From assembly GCA_017449495.1 (NCBI GenBank), contig JAFTFO010000015.1, positions 1 to 64,000 on the forward strand: DNA of 64,000 nucleotides, written 5' to 3'. The notes beneath the pieces are model-generated. The model was not told where the DNA came from and ran no database searches. It saw only the letters and a list, made by a program, of their open reading frames with translations. The position numbers were made by a program, and so were the translations under genes. Source of the DNA: Prevotella sp. GTDB taxonomy: Bacteria; Bacteroidota; Bacteroidia; Bacteroidales; Bacteroidaceae. This document shows positions 1 through 9,094 of the stretch, in pieces. How positions within the stretch are numbered: position 1 is the first letter of the stretch; every line of letters begins with the position of its first letter.

Positions 1-203
1 CGGTTATTATCTGTCTCAGAACGACTATCCAAATCCAAGAATCAAACGGTTCGTTTCTTCTACCCAAGTACCCTAAAGGGCACTCGCTTCTTGTACTACT
101 TCTGTCTATGTAAATCTTTCAAAGAACTCTTTCTTCATGCCAATCGCTCAATTTTTGGGCGAAAGCGGATGCAAAGGTACAAAATATATCAATACCAACC
201 AAA
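1..203 (-). promoter_or_regulatory. rRNA operon promoter and 5' leader (16S gene outside window)
   Basis: Read on the minus strand, a Bacteroidota promoter is present: TTTG at 200-203, a 20-nt spacer, then TACCTTTG at 172-179. The transcript would run left off the window. The leader carries AGTTCTTTGAAAGATTTAC-type sequence, typical of the spacer ahead of 16S rRNA in Prevotella and Bacteroides, and no open reading frame. The rRNA assignment rests on my recognition of this leader; the 16S gene itself is not visible. Confidence 0.6.
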
Positions 204-213
204 CTTTTAAACG

Positions 214-248
214 AAAAAAATTCCCGAAATACAAAAGATTTTCGGGAA
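214..248 (-). terminator. Rho-independent terminator of the BI-1 gene
   Basis: A 9-bp hairpin (TTCCCGAAA at 221-229 with TTTCGGGAA at 240-248) is followed on the minus strand by a run of T, 40 nt past the BI-1 stop codon. It separates the BI-1 gene from the rRNA promoter immediately downstream. Confidence 0.75.
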
Positions 249-288
249 TGTTGACAAAATAGGCTTACACCTTATATATTATATATAG

Positions 289-1008
289 CTACTCTCTGCG
301 TCCGAAGATACGGAGTAGGTAAATGAACAGATTTACGAAGTCAAGATATAGTGACAATGCGCCCAGCAAAGCGAGCTTCTGAGCCCCCTCGCCTGCATCA
401 GGAGCCATCAGCAGCATCTGCTTAATCTTCTGCGAGTCGTAAGCTGTCAGACCAACGAAGATCAATACACCCAGATAGCTGACTATCATCTCCAATCCAG
501 TACTCTTCAGGAAGATGTTCACAACTGTTGCAATGATGATACCAATCAGTGCCATGAGAAGGATCTTGCCCATCGATGTCAGGTCTTTCTTCGTTGTATA
601 GCCTATCACAGCCATGACTGCGAATGTCCCTGCCGTGATAAAGAACACACTGGCGATACTTGACATGGTGTATATAGCAAAGATAAATGACAGTGTGGCA
701 CCATTAATCACCGAATACAACACAAACAGCAACGTGGCTGTCGTCAGAGAGAGTCTATTGATGGCTGCGCTGATAGCCACAACAAGCCCGAACTCAGCGA
801 TGATCAGTCCCCAGAACAAGAGTCTGTTCGTCACGATGGCCATCATCAGTCCCGGGCTGTTAGCGACGCCATAGGCCGTCACACCGGTGATCACCAAGGC
901 CAGAGTCATCCATACATACACCTTCCGCATCAGTATAGGGAAGGCCTCAGACATCGAGAGTTCCTGCTCCCGAGTCGTTGTTCCAAAATTCAATTCGTTA
1001 TAATTCAT
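289..1008 (-). CDS. Bax inhibitor-1 / YccA family membrane protein
   Basis: A 239-residue, almost wholly hydrophobic protein with about seven membrane segments, the size and layout of the BI-1/YccA family (TMBIM-like, proposed pH-sensitive cation leak channels or partners of membrane proteases). The N-terminus is short and polar, a VYVWMTLALVITG-type first helix follows, and the last helix is followed by a basic tail. I place the start at the ATG ending at 1008; the TTG two codons upstream is a weaker choice. A TACCTTTG -7 element (minus) lies at 1059-1066. The gene is monocistronic, between its own terminator and the divergent lut operon. The exact cellular role cannot be read from the sequence. 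Confidence 0.9.
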   Translation of the reverse strand: MNYNELNFGTTTREQELSMSEAFPILMRKVYVWMTLALVITGVTAYGVANSPGLMMAIVTNRLLFWGLIIAEFGLVVAISAAINRLSLTTATLLFVLYSVINGATLSFIFAIYTMSSIASVFFITAGTFAVMAVIGYTTKKDLTSMGKILLMALIGIIIATVVNIFLKSTGLEMIVSYLGVLIFVGLTAYDSQKIKQMLLMAPDAGEGAQKLALLGALSLYLDFVNLFIYLLRIFGRRE

Positions 1009-1140
1009 AAGCAATTTAAAATGATCAATTCATGATAATAAAAGCAAATAATATGCCACAAAGGTAAGCAAATACTTTTAATAAAGCATAAAATAAAGAG
1101 ATAAAATACCTATTTATTAGTATTTTTGGAAAAAATTCAC

Positions 1141-1148
1141 TATATTTG
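1141..1148 (+). promoter_or_regulatory. Bacteroidota -7 promoter element before lutABC
   Basis: TATATTTG matches the TAnnTTTG -7 consensus and lies 45 nt before the lutA ATG, in an AT-rich divergent region. No convincing TTTG -33 box lies at the usual spacing. Confidence 0.5.
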
Positions 1149-1193
1149 TAGCCAAAGTAACTGAAAACGTAATGATAATAATACACTAACAAA

Positions 1194-1931
1194 ATGAAAA
1201 TCGGCCTATTTATCCCCTGCTATGTTGACGTGGTATACCCTCAGGTAGGTGTAGCCACATACAAGCTTTTGAATCACTTGGGACTTGACGTGGACTATCC
1301 CTTGGACCAGACATGTTGCGGACAGCCTATGGCTAATGCCGGCTTTGAGAAGCAAGCCATCCCTCTGGCAGAGAAGTTCGAAGAGAAGTTTAAGGACTTT
1401 GACTATGTCGTAGCCCCTTCTGTCAGTTGCACGGCTTTTGTAAAGCTAAACTATCCCCGTCTGCTGAAAGGCAAGCACGAGTGCATGACCTCCGGCAAGA
1501 TCATGGATGTGGTGGAGTTCCTGCACGATGTCATTAAGGTAGACCATCCGTTAGGCACCTTCCCTCACAAGGTCAGTCTGCACAACTCCTGCCATGGTGT
1601 TCGTGAGTTAGGGCTCAGTTCTCCCAGTGAAGAGAACATCCCCAAGTTCAACAAGATCAAGGACCTGCTCAATCTTGTAGAGGGCATCCAAGTGCTTGAG
1701 CCAGAGCGTCCTGATGAGTGCTGCGGCTTTGGCGGCATGTTCGCAGTGGAAGAGACGGCCGTCAGCACGCAAATGGGTATCGATAAGATACAACGTCACA
1801 TGAAGACAGGTGCCCGGTTCGTAACCGGTCCAGACTGTTCTTGCCTCATGCACATGGCCGGAGTAGCCAAGAAGCAGGGCCTGGATGTAGAGTTTAAGCA
1901 TGTGGTAGAGATATTAGCCGCAGGACTTTAA
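1194..1931 (+). CDS. lutA: Lactate utilization protein A (cysteine-rich Fe-S protein)
   Basis: A 245-residue member of the LutA/YkgE family, a subunit of the cytoplasmic LutABC complex that oxidises L-lactate to pyruvate. Two CCG domains are visible: an N-terminal PCYVDVVYP followed by TCCGQPMAN near residue 42, and NSCHGVRE followed by DECCGFGGMF near residue 178. These cysteines are the expected ligands of the family's Fe-S cofactor. The gene is first in lutABC. No lactate permease or GntR-type regulator lies next to it, so uptake and control must be encoded elsewhere. Confidence 0.92.
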   Translation: MKIGLFIPCYVDVVYPQVGVATYKLLNHLGLDVDYPLDQTCCGQPMANAGFEKQAIPLAEKFEEKFKDFDYVVAPSVSCTAFVKLNYPRLLKGKHECMTSGKIMDVVEFLHDVIKVDHPLGTFPHKVSLHNSCHGVRELGLSSPSEENIPKFNKIKDLLNLVEGIQVLEPERPDECCGFGGMFAVEETAVSTQMGIDKIQRHMKTGARFVTGPDCSCLMHMAGVAKKQGLDVEFKHVVEILAAGL

Positions 1932-1971
1932 CTATTGAAGATTGAAGACTGAACATTGAAAATTGAAGATT

Positions 1972-3342
1972 ATGAGTACAGGACATAGCATAGCAGCAAA
2001 AGAGTTCTTGAAGAACCAGACCTACGCCAAGTGGCACGATGCCACCTTCTGGGCTGTCAGGTCGAAGCGTGACAATATGGCATACGGTCTCGAGGAATGG
2101 GAGCAGCTGCGCGAGAAGGCCAGCGCCATCAAGCGCCACACCATCACCCACCTCGACGAGTATCTGGAGCAGTTCGCCACGAAGGCCGAGGAAAACGGCT
2201 GTATCGTGCACTGGGCCAAGGACGCCCATGAGTTCAATGAGATTGTCTACGGCATCCTGAAGAACCACAACGTGAAGAAGATGGTGAAGTCGAAGTCGAT
2301 GCTGACGGAGGAGTGCGAGATGAACCCCTACTTAGAGGCCCACGGCATTGAGGTCGTAGAGACCGACCTCGGCGAGCGCATCATCCAGCTGAAGGGTCAG
2401 AAACCGAGTCACATCGTGATGCCAGCCATCCACCTGAACCACGACGACGTGGGCGAGCTCTTCGAAGAGAAGCTTGGCAGCGAGAAGGGCAACCATGATC
2501 CCACCTATCTGACCTACGTGGCCCGACTGAGCCTGAGGAATGAGTTCCTAACGGCCGACGCCGGTATGACGGGCGGCAACTTCGGTATCGCCGAGACGGG
2601 CGACATCGTGGTCTGCACCAACGAGGGCAACGCCGACATGTCCACCTCCTGTCCGAAGCTGCACATCGCCGCCATCGGCTTGGAGAAGATCATTCCCAAC
2701 TACGACTGTCTGGCCGTCTTCCAGCGCATGCTCTGCCGTGCCGGCACGGGCCAGCCCACGACGACGTTCACCAGCCACTTCCGCAAGGCCCGTCCGACAG
2801 CCCATCCGATGCACATCGTGCTGGTGGACAACGGCCGTTCTGAGTGGATCGGCAACCCGGAGCACTGGGAAGCCCTGAAGTGTATCCGCTGCGGCTCCTG
2901 CATGAACACCTGCCCCGTCTATCGTCGCAGTGGCGGCTACAGCTACAGCTACTTCATCCCCGGCCCCATCGGCATCAACCTCGGCATGCTGCGCGATCCT
3001 CAGCAGCACTCAGGCAATGTCAGTGCCTGCACGCTCTGCAACTCGTGTCAGACACTCTGTCCCGCCAAGGTAAACCTGGGCGATCAGATCTACATGTGGC
3101 GCCAGCAGCTCGACGATTTCGGCACCGCCAACCCACAGAAGAAGCTGATGTGTAAGGGCATGAGCACCCTCTTCGGCAGCAGCGGCATCTACAATGCAGC
3201 CACGGCAATGGCTCCGTTGGCCAACTGGGTGCCCTCGCCGTTGATGAACATGAGCCTGAATCCCTGGGCCGACGGCCATAAGATGATGGAATTCCCCAAG
3301 GACACGTTCCATTCACTTTGGAAAAAGGGGAAGGTGAAATAG
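1972..3342 (+). CDS. lutB: Lactate utilization protein B (LUD plus 2x[4Fe-4S])
   Basis: A 456-residue LutB/YkgF protein. The N-terminal two thirds is the LUD domain (MTGGNFGIAETGDIV region). The C-terminal third holds two ferredoxin-like clusters, CIRCGSCMNTCP and CTLCNSCQTLCP, followed by the family tail. It would pass electrons from lactate within LutABC. The start is set at the ATG at 1972; an in-frame TTG at 1963 lies in a GAAGATTGAAG-type low-complexity repeat filling the 40-nt gap after lutA, and is unlikely to be used. Transcribed with lutA and lutC. Confidence 0.92.
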   Translation: MSTGHSIAAKEFLKNQTYAKWHDATFWAVRSKRDNMAYGLEEWEQLREKASAIKRHTITHLDEYLEQFATKAEENGCIVHWAKDAHEFNEIVYGILKNHNVKKMVKSKSMLTEECEMNPYLEAHGIEVVETDLGERIIQLKGQKPSHIVMPAIHLNHDDVGELFEEKLGSEKGNHDPTYLTYVARLSLRNEFLTADAGMTGGNFGIAETGDIVVCTNEGNADMSTSCPKLHIAAIGLEKIIPNYDCLAVFQRMLCRAGTGQPTTTFTSHFRKARPTAHPMHIVLVDNGRSEWIGNPEHWEALKCIRCGSCMNTCPVYRRSGGYSYSYFIPGPIGINLGMLRDPQQHSGNVSACTLCNSCQTLCPAKVNLGDQIYMWRQQLDDFGTANPQKKLMCKGMSTLFGSSGIYNAATAMAPLANWVPSPLMNMSLNPWADGHKMMEFPKDTFHSLWKKGKVK

Positions 3343-3383
3343 AGAATTGGAAAGTGAAGAGTGACAAGCGAAAAGATTAGATT

Positions 3384-3977
3384 ATGAGTAACAAGGAAGA
3401 TATTCTGAAGAGATACAGGGCTAACGTCAGGGAGAAATTTGACATGCCTGACCTGAGTGACATCAAAGCCATCACCTACCCCGACCCTCTGGTACAGTTC
3501 ATCAAGATGACAGAGAGCGTGGGAGGTCACGTGATAGAGATGAAAGAAGGCCAGGACATCAATGAACTGGTGAAAGAGATGTACCCCGATGCCAAGGAGA
3601 TTGCCACTAATCTGCCAGAGATAACCATCGCCACGAGGAATCCAGACACCGTAGGACGTGCCAGAGACCTGAACGGCACCGATGTGGGTATCATCCGCGG
3701 CAATTTCGGCGTGGCCGAGAATGCCTGTGTGTGGATTCCGCAGACCATGAAGGAGAAGGCCGTCTGCTTCATCTCCGAGAACCTGATTATCCTGCTGCCG
3801 AAGAGTCAGATCGTGAACAACATGCACGAGGCTTACAAGCGCATCGAGTTTGACAAGGAGTACGATGGCTATGGCACGTTCATCAGCGGCCCGTCGAAGA
3901 CGGCTGACATCGCCCAAGTACTGGTGATGGGAGCGCAGGCTGCAAGAAGCGCCACTATCCTGCTATTGCCAGAGTAG
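3384..3977 (+). CDS. lutC: Lactate utilization protein C (LUD domain)
   Basis: A 197-residue single LUD-domain protein of the LutC/YkgG family, the third subunit of the lactate oxidation complex. It shows the NFGVAENACVWIPQT segment also seen, in divergent form, in the LUD domain of lutB. It starts 41 nt after lutB, in a gap containing another gaa/gtgaagagtga-type repeat, and is followed by a large palindrome acting as terminator. No cofactor ligands are expected in this subunit. Confidence 0.9.
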   Translation: MSNKEDILKRYRANVREKFDMPDLSDIKAITYPDPLVQFIKMTESVGGHVIEMKEGQDINELVKEMYPDAKEIATNLPEITIATRNPDTVGRARDLNGTDVGIIRGNFGVAENACVWIPQTMKEKAVCFISENLIILLPKSQIVNNMHEAYKRIEFDKEYDGYGTFISGPSKTADIAQVLVMGAQAARSATILLLPE

Positions 3978-3993
3978 GCAGCATCGCAAAAAC

Positions 3994-4074
3994 AAAACAA
4001 CTTGTTTTGGTGTCTTAGAAGGCATCTCCATGACTCATGGAAGGCATCCCTTTAAGACCAAAACAAGTTGTTTT
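3994..4074. terminator. Large palindrome between convergent genes (bidirectional terminator)
   Basis: Two arms, 3994-4017 and 4053-4074, are near-perfect inverted copies (AAAACAACTTGTTTTGG with TAAGACC extension), and each arm contains the smaller palindrome AACAAGTTGTT. The loop carries CCATGACTCATGG. It lies between lutC (+) and the GNAT gene (-), so it can terminate both. Its size and compound symmetry also resemble a REP-like interspersed palindrome. Confidence 0.6.
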
Positions 4075-4088
4075 GGTGTTGGAGAATA

Positions 4089-5054
4089 CTATATCAACAC
4101 TGATGTCCTATGAGAACACAGCTCATACTCATATCTATCATAGCACACAGCACGCCCTCCAAACCCTAATTTCTGGAATATCAGAGACGAAATGATTTCG
4201 TTACTATCCGCCTCTGCCGACGTCCCGAAATCAAAATATGGGCAATTGAAGTCGGCCTTATTCAGTAGATAGTCAAACAACAAGTCCAGCGCACCCGTTT
4301 TCTTTCCTTCCTGGGATGCCGAGATGTACTGGGTATGAACCACTTGAGGTGTCAGATAAAGCACCGTACCCCCTAATGGCTCTTGTCCCTTGTAGCACAT
4401 ATACAGCTTAATGTGCTCAGGGAACCGGTCCTTCAGCAATCTCATTTCAGCAGCTGTGTGAACAGGCTTAGCCTCATACTTCAGCTGTAGATTCTCCTGC
4501 AGAATCTCCCAGAAAGCCTCTACATCGTTACTCTCCCTGACCTCATAGCCACAGCGCAGGGCTTTTCGAACCCCCGACATACGAGACTCTGCGAATTTGA
4601 TCCGATGACTGAGGATTACCGTAGAAGACACATCACGGTCCACCAACAGGGCATGGCAGCGAACAAAAAGGGCATAGATATCCTCGTCGGCTGGCATCTG
4701 ATGGTATATCCAGGGCATGGGCTTATAGAACACTTTTCGAAAGCCTTCTGCCCGCAGCGCCTCATTTACTGCTTCAAAAGTACTGCACAACGTCTCGGCA
4801 GTAGCCTTTTCGTCCGTGATAAAGCCACCATAGGTCAGTCCCTCATGAGAGTAAATGACCCCATCCCGCTGATTACAGGGAAGCAGGGCGAACAAGCGAT
4901 TCTTACGATACACCATCAGCGAATGGTCCTCAAAGCGGTCGCTATGGTAGTCCATATAGCGTCGGTCAAAGAGGAATGTGCCGTTCTTCGACCGTGCCAC
5001 GAAGTCATTCCATTCGTCTGCCTTGTCTGGTGTGTATCGTACAATCTCAAACAT
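4089..5054 (-). CDS. GNAT / FemAB-like acyltransferase
   Basis: A 321-residue protein with the fold signature of FemAB/BioF2-like GNAT enzymes: N-terminal EWNDFVARSKNGTFLF (typical start of this group), and a C-terminal acyl-donor region with PLGGTVLYL and FDFGTSAE. These enzymes move an acyl or aminoacyl group to an amino sugar, peptidoglycan precursor or similar amine. It is the last gene of an eight-gene operon, 64 nt after the O-acyltransferase gene. With rfbB upstream, decoration of a deoxysugar glycan is plausible, but the substrate is inferred only from context. Confidence 0.7.
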   Translation of the reverse strand: MFEIVRYTPDKADEWNDFVARSKNGTFLFDRRYMDYHSDRFEDHSLMVYRKNRLFALLPCNQRDGVIYSHEGLTYGGFITDEKATAETLCSTFEAVNEALRAEGFRKVFYKPMPWIYHQMPADEDIYALFVRCHALLVDRDVSSTVILSHRIKFAESRMSGVRKALRCGYEVRESNDVEAFWEILQENLQLKYEAKPVHTAAEMRLLKDRFPEHIKLYMCYKGQEPLGGTVLYLTPQVVHTQYISASQEGKKTGALDLLFDYLLNKADFNCPYFDFGTSAEADSNEIISSLIFQKLGFGGRAVCYDRYEYELCSHRTSVLI

Positions 5055-5118
5055 ACATTCTTCAATTACGGAAACTAATTCCTATCTATATAGTAATAAC
5101 GATGAGTCACCTGAAATA

Positions 5119-6078
5119 TTATATCACCTTTTCAATTTTAGGTAAGAGGAAACGCTCTATTAACCAGCTGACCGACAGCGTTGTCAGGATACAGACAAAC
5201 AGCATCAGCACACCAGGAATCTCAGGTAGTCTATGAATAAGGATACCTATCATCATCTGATGAATCATGTAGAAAGCCATGCTAAGCGATGCCAGCAGCT
5301 GCATCGGGCTGGTACAAAGCCATGAAGACAGCCTGCCCTCCCCCTTTGCGAATACCAATAACAGCGGGATCAGCACCATCCAATAGAGGGGAGCATTACG
5401 GAATTTCACATCCACCCAAGGATAGACCGCCAGAGTTATCACCAGGCACACTGCCAGGAGCCATTCAAGCCACCCGGCATGAGGCACTCGATATCCCTGT
5501 TCATAAAGGCGACCAAGCAACATGCCTATATAGAAATCGACAAACCTGACAAGCGGATGAACGTAGAGAATCGCATTTACATGGTCTGTTGGAACCATAA
5601 GATAGGTGAGCAGATAGGCAGAAAAGACCACCAGTGTGAGCCAAGCAGACAAGCGCCTGTATGCAAAGGGGAACAAGACATAACAGAAAAGCAAGCTGGA
5701 AAGAAACCAAGAAACACTATTACACGAGAAGTAATAGTAGGGATCAGGGACCCACGACTGTAGCAGAGCCACATTCAGCAGTGTGGCCAAGTCAAAGCCA
5801 GACCTACTCACTACTAAGAAGAACAACAGGCACAGAAGATGTAGAGGATATATCTTCCGCAATCGCCGCCCCATGAAACGCCCATAACAGAATGTGCCCT
5901 CACGAATCTGGCTACCGTAGCGAAGCGAGAGGACAAACCCGCTCAACATGAAGAAAAAGGCAACACCGCAATCACCTCCCGCATCAAACGCACTAAAGCC
6001 AGAACCTTGATAAGCGAAGTGCGACATGAATACCATCAAGACAAAGATGAAGCGAAGTGACTGCAGTGTCCTAATCAT
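5119..6078 (-). CDS. Acyltransferase 3 family membrane protein (OafA/WecH-like)
   Basis: A 319-residue polytopic protein with about nine to ten membrane segments. The N-terminus has the family hallmarks RTLQSLRFIFVLMVFMSHF (the His is the likely catalytic/acyl-binding residue) and FFFMLSGFVLSLRYG. Such enzymes O-acylate surface or secreted sugars using cytoplasmic acyl-CoA. It starts 4 nt after purT and precedes the GNAT gene in the same operon. The sugar target is unknown. Confidence 0.85.
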   Translation of the reverse strand: MIRTLQSLRFIFVLMVFMSHFAYQGSGFSAFDAGGDCGVAFFFMLSGFVLSLRYGSQIREGTFCYGRFMGRRLRKIYPLHLLCLLFFLVVSRSGFDLATLLNVALLQSWVPDPYYYFSCNSVSWFLSSLLFCYVLFPFAYRRLSAWLTLVVFSAYLLTYLMVPTDHVNAILYVHPLVRFVDFYIGMLLGRLYEQGYRVPHAGWLEWLLAVCLVITLAVYPWVDVKFRNAPLYWMVLIPLLLVFAKGEGRLSSWLCTSPMQLLASLSMAFYMIHQMMIGILIHRLPEIPGVLMLFVCILTTLSVSWLIERFLLPKIEKVI

Positions 6079-6082
6079 CCTT

Positions 6083-7285
6083 CTATCTCAGTTTGGCATA
6101 GGGATCGGTGCCGAGGACGGTCTTGGCAAGACGCTTGGCCTTGTCACGCAGGGCATTGACATCATCACCCACTTCACCGTAACAGAGCACGACTCCCATG
6201 CGGCGGCCCTTGTGAGCCTCGGGCTTTCCGAAGATGCGGATACGGGTACGGTCTTCCTTCAGAGCCTCCTCGAGGTTGTAAGGCAGCAGGGAGCGATCCA
6301 CCGGTGTCTTGGCCTCTGTGGGAGAGAGGATCACGGCGCTGGCTCCTGCATGCTCCAGATGGATGCCTGCGATAGGCAGGCCGAGGACAGCACGCAGATG
6401 GAGTTCGAACTCGCTCAGGTTGGTGGTATGGCCAAGGGTGACCATGCCTGTATCGTGAGGACGGGGCGAGAGTTCCGAGAAGATCACCTCACCCTGCTTG
6501 GTCAAGAAGAACTCCACGCCCCAGATGCCTGCACCCGTCAGGGCTTTCGTCACCTTATCGGCCATGAATTGAGCCTGCTTCAGAGCCTCGTCGGATATCT
6601 TGTAGGGTTGCCAGGACTCACGGTAGTCACCAGACTTCTGCACATGTCCGATAGGCGGACAGAAGAGCGTCGGCCAGCCATGCTGCTGGGTGACGGTCAA
6701 GAGTGTGAACTCTGAGTCGAAGTCGATGAACTCCTCAATGATCACTTCCTTCACATCACCGCGGGAGCCTTCCATCGCTTCCTTGAAAGCCTGCTCCAGT
6801 TCATCGGCATTGTGAACATAGCTCTGGCCGTGACCAGACGAAGACATCAGAGGTTTCACCACACAAGGGAAGCCAATCTCATCGGCAGCAGCCTTGAACT
6901 CCTCGAAGGTCTTGGCATAGAAATACTTAGCCGTACGAAGGCCGAGCTCCTTTGCTGCGAGGTCACGGATGGCACGACGGTTCATCGTGAAGTTGACGGC
7001 ACGGGCCGATGGAACGACCTGAATACCCTGCTCCTCGAACTTAAAGAGGCGCTCGGTGCGGATGGCCTCGATCTCGGGAACGATAATGTCGGGCTTGTGC
7101 TTGTTGACGACTGCCTCAAGGGCATCGCCGTCGAGCATAGAGAACACTTCGCGCTCGTCGGCCACCTGCATGGCAGGGGCATTATCGTAGCGGTCACATG
7201 CAATGACATACTGGCCAGCCCTCATGGCGGCAATCACGAACTCCTTGCCCAGTTCTCCTGAGCCTAATAATAGAATCTTTTTCAT
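6083..7285 (-). CDS. purT: Formate-dependent phosphoribosylglycinamide formyltransferase
   Basis: A 400-residue ATP-grasp enzyme of the PurT family, making formyl-GAR from GAR, formate and ATP in purine synthesis. Visible are the N-terminal [13 protein letters not shown] dinucleotide-like segment, a central ATP-grasp core ([29 protein letters not shown]) and the metal-binding [15 protein letters not shown] block. Length is normal for PurT. Its ATG overlaps the rfbB stop by 4 nt (ATGA), so translation is coupled to rfbB. The pairing of purine synthesis with sugar genes is unexplained. Confidence 0.93.
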   Translation of the reverse strand: MKKILLLGSGELGKEFVIAAMRAGQYVIACDRYDNAPAMQVADEREVFSMLDGDALEAVVNKHKPDIIVPEIEAIRTERLFKFEEQGIQVVPSARAVNFTMNRRAIRDLAAKELGLRTAKYFYAKTFEEFKAAADEIGFPCVVKPLMSSSGHGQSYVHNADELEQAFKEAMEGSRGDVKEVIIEEFIDFDSEFTLLTVTQQHGWPTLFCPPIGHVQKSGDYRESWQPYKISDEALKQAQFMADKVTKALTGAGIWGVEFFLTKQGEVIFSELSPRPHDTGMVTLGHTTNLSEFELHLRAVLGLPIAGIHLEHAGASAVILSPTEAKTPVDRSLLPYNLEEALKEDRTRIRIFGKPEAHKGRRMGVVLCYGEVGDDVNALRDKAKRLAKTVLGTDPYAKLR

Positions 7286-8418
7286 CTGTTGGCGTACATA
7301 TTATCGTAATACTTCTGGTAGTCGCCGGAGGTGACGTTGTCGAGCCACTCCTGGTTGTCGAGATACCAACGGACGGTCTTCTCGATGCCCTCCTCAAACT
7401 GGAGAGAGGGCTCCCAGCCGAGTTCCTTCTGGAGCTTCGAGCTGTCGATGGCATAGCGGAGATCGTGGCCTGCACGGTCGGTGACGAAGGTGATGAGGTC
7501 CATGTCCTCACCCTCCTTGCGGCCCAGCAGACGGTCGACGGTATTGATAAGCACCTTGATGATATCGATGTTCTTCCATTCGTTGAAGCCGCCGATGTTG
7601 TAGGTATCGGCAATCTTACCCTCATGGAAGATGACGTCAATGGCACGGGCATGGTCCTCCACATAGAGCCAGTCGCGTACGTTCTCACCCTTACCATAGA
7701 CGGGCAATGGCTTGCGATGGCGGATATTATTAATAAAAAGAGGTATCAGCTTCTCTGGGAACTGATAGGGGCCGTAGTTGTTCGAGCAGTTCGTCACCAC
7801 CACGGGCATGCCATAAGTGTCGTGGTAAGCACGAACAAAGTGGTCTGAGCTGGCCTTGGCAGCTGAATAAGGAGAGTGAGGATTGTACTTCGTGGTCTCT
7901 AAAAAGAACTTATCGCCGTATGCCAGATGATGCTCAGCGCTCGAAGCAGTGGTCGTGAACGGCGGCTCAATGCCTTCAGGATGCGTCAGTTCGAGTGCGC
8001 CATACACCTCGTCGGTAGAGATATGATAGAACCGCTTGCCCTCATACTTCTCCGGCAGACTCTCCCAGTAGAGCTTTGCAGCCTGCAACAACGAGAGTGT
8101 TCCCATCACGTTAGTCTTGGCGAAGGTGAAGGGATCCTTAATCGAGCGATCCACATGCGACTCGGCTGCAAGGTGGATGATACCGTCGACCTTCTTGTCC
8201 TGCATCAACTGATAGAAAGCGTCAAAGTCGCAGATGTCCATCTTGACGAACTCGTAGTTGGGTTTGTCCTCGATGTCCTTGAGATTCGCTAAGTTGCCAG
8301 CGTAGGTCAGCTTGTCGAGGTTAATGATGTGATACTCGGGATACTTGTTCACGAAAAGGCGTACCACATGGCTTCCGATAAAGCCTGCGCCACCTGTGAT
8401 TACAATTGTTCTTTTCAT
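7282..8418 (-). CDS. rfbB: dTDP-glucose 4,6-dehydratase
   Basis: A 378-residue SDR-fold enzyme converting dTDP-glucose to dTDP-4-keto-6-deoxyglucose, the entry to dTDP-rhamnose and other deoxysugars. Seen: NAD-binding [11 protein letters not shown] at the N-terminus, STDEVYG near residue 135, catalytic [10 protein letters not shown] (YxxxK), and [18 protein letters not shown]. The rfbA, rfbC and rfbD partners are not in this window. It overlaps purT by 4 nt and follows the small membrane-peptide gene by 4 nt. Confidence 0.95.
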   Translation of the reverse strand: MKRTIVITGGAGFIGSHVVRLFVNKYPEYHIINLDKLTYAGNLANLKDIEDKPNYEFVKMDICDFDAFYQLMQDKKVDGIIHLAAESHVDRSIKDPFTFAKTNVMGTLSLLQAAKLYWESLPEKYEGKRFYHISTDEVYGALELTHPEGIEPPFTTTASSAEHHLAYGDKFFLETTKYNPHSPYSAAKASSDHFVRAYHDTYGMPVVVTNCSNNYGPYQFPEKLIPLFINNIRHRKPLPVYGKGENVRDWLYVEDHARAIDVIFHEGKIADTYNIGGFNEWKNIDIIKVLINTVDRLLGRKEGEDMDLITFVTDRAGHDLRYAIDSSKLQKELGWEPSLQFEEGIEKTVRWYLDNQEWLDNVTSGDYQKYYDNMYANR

Positions 8419-8422
8419 TGTT

Positions 8423-8593
8423 CTATTTATTTTTTATCTTTCTAATTATTCTCGTTAACAGCATGGCTACGATGAGTACAGCAGCGATAACTATCAGAGG
8501 CAGTTGATCCTGTAGGTCGTTGTCGATATACTGACGGATGCCTTGAACGACGCCCTTGCCCAGTGTCCGTATGAATGTCCATGCCTGTTCCAT
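8423..8593 (-). CDS. Small single-span membrane peptide (56 residues)
   Basis: A short reading frame fitted exactly between its neighbours: ATG 3 nt after the phosphoesterase stop, TAG 4 nt before the rfbB ATG. The product begins MEQAWTFIRTLGKG, has a polar amphipathic first half (QGIRQYIDNDLQDQ), then one hydrophobic helix (LIVIAAVLIVAMLL) and a basic tail RIIRKIKNK, so N-out/C-in or a membrane-anchored amphipathic peptide. I do not recognise a family. The tight spacing within the operon is the main evidence that it is real. Confidence 0.65.
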   Translation of the reverse strand: MEQAWTFIRTLGKGVVQGIRQYIDNDLQDQLPLIVIAAVLIVAMLLTRIIRKIKNK

Positions 8594-8596
8594 AAA

Positions 8597-9094
8597 TTAT
8601 GGTTTGTTCCCTAATGTGATGACTTCGAGGTCCTTAAATTCCTTGCCGTCAATGGTCAGACGGATGAGCGTCCTGTCCTTATGCCAGCCCTGAATACCGG
8701 CGGCACCTGGATTGATATGCAGCAGGCCAAGAGTCTTGTCATACTTCACCTTGAGGATATGCGAGTGACCAGCGATAAAGAGTTGTGGCGGATTGGCAAA
8801 GAGCGTCGAGCGTACAGAGAAGTCGTAGTTGCCAGGATAACCACCGATATGCTTGATGAGCACATCCACATCCTCAATCTTAAACCGGTTCAGCTCACGA
8901 TACATCAGTCTGAGATCGCCCCCGTCGCAGTTACCACATACAGCTCGGAAGGGACGGAACTCCGCGAGTCTCTCAGCCACCTCCACACTGCCGATATCCC
9001 CTGCATGCCAAATCTCGTCGCACGGCTCGAAGTAGTGCAGGTATTTATCGTCCCAGTAACTATGGGTATCGCTCAGGATGCCAATTCTCTTCAT
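8597..9094 (-). CDS. YfcE/MJ0936-type metallophosphoesterase
   Basis: A 165-residue calcineurin-like phosphodiesterase. All metal-ligand motifs of the family are present in order: DTHSYWD, GDIGS, GNCD, KHIGG and GHSHILK. Such enzymes hydrolyse phosphodiesters, and often cyclic nucleotides or generic phosphodiesters in vitro; the physiological substrate is unknown. Its start overlaps the stop of the cytidylate-kinase-like gene by 4 nt, within the operon. Confidence 0.88.
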   Translation of the reverse strand: MKRIGILSDTHSYWDDKYLHYFEPCDEIWHAGDIGSVEVAERLAEFRPFRAVCGNCDGGDLRLMYRELNRFKIEDVDVLIKHIGGYPGNYDFSVRSTLFANPPQLFIAGHSHILKVKYDKTLGLLHINPGAAGIQGWHKDRTLIRLTIDGKEFKDLEVITLGNKP

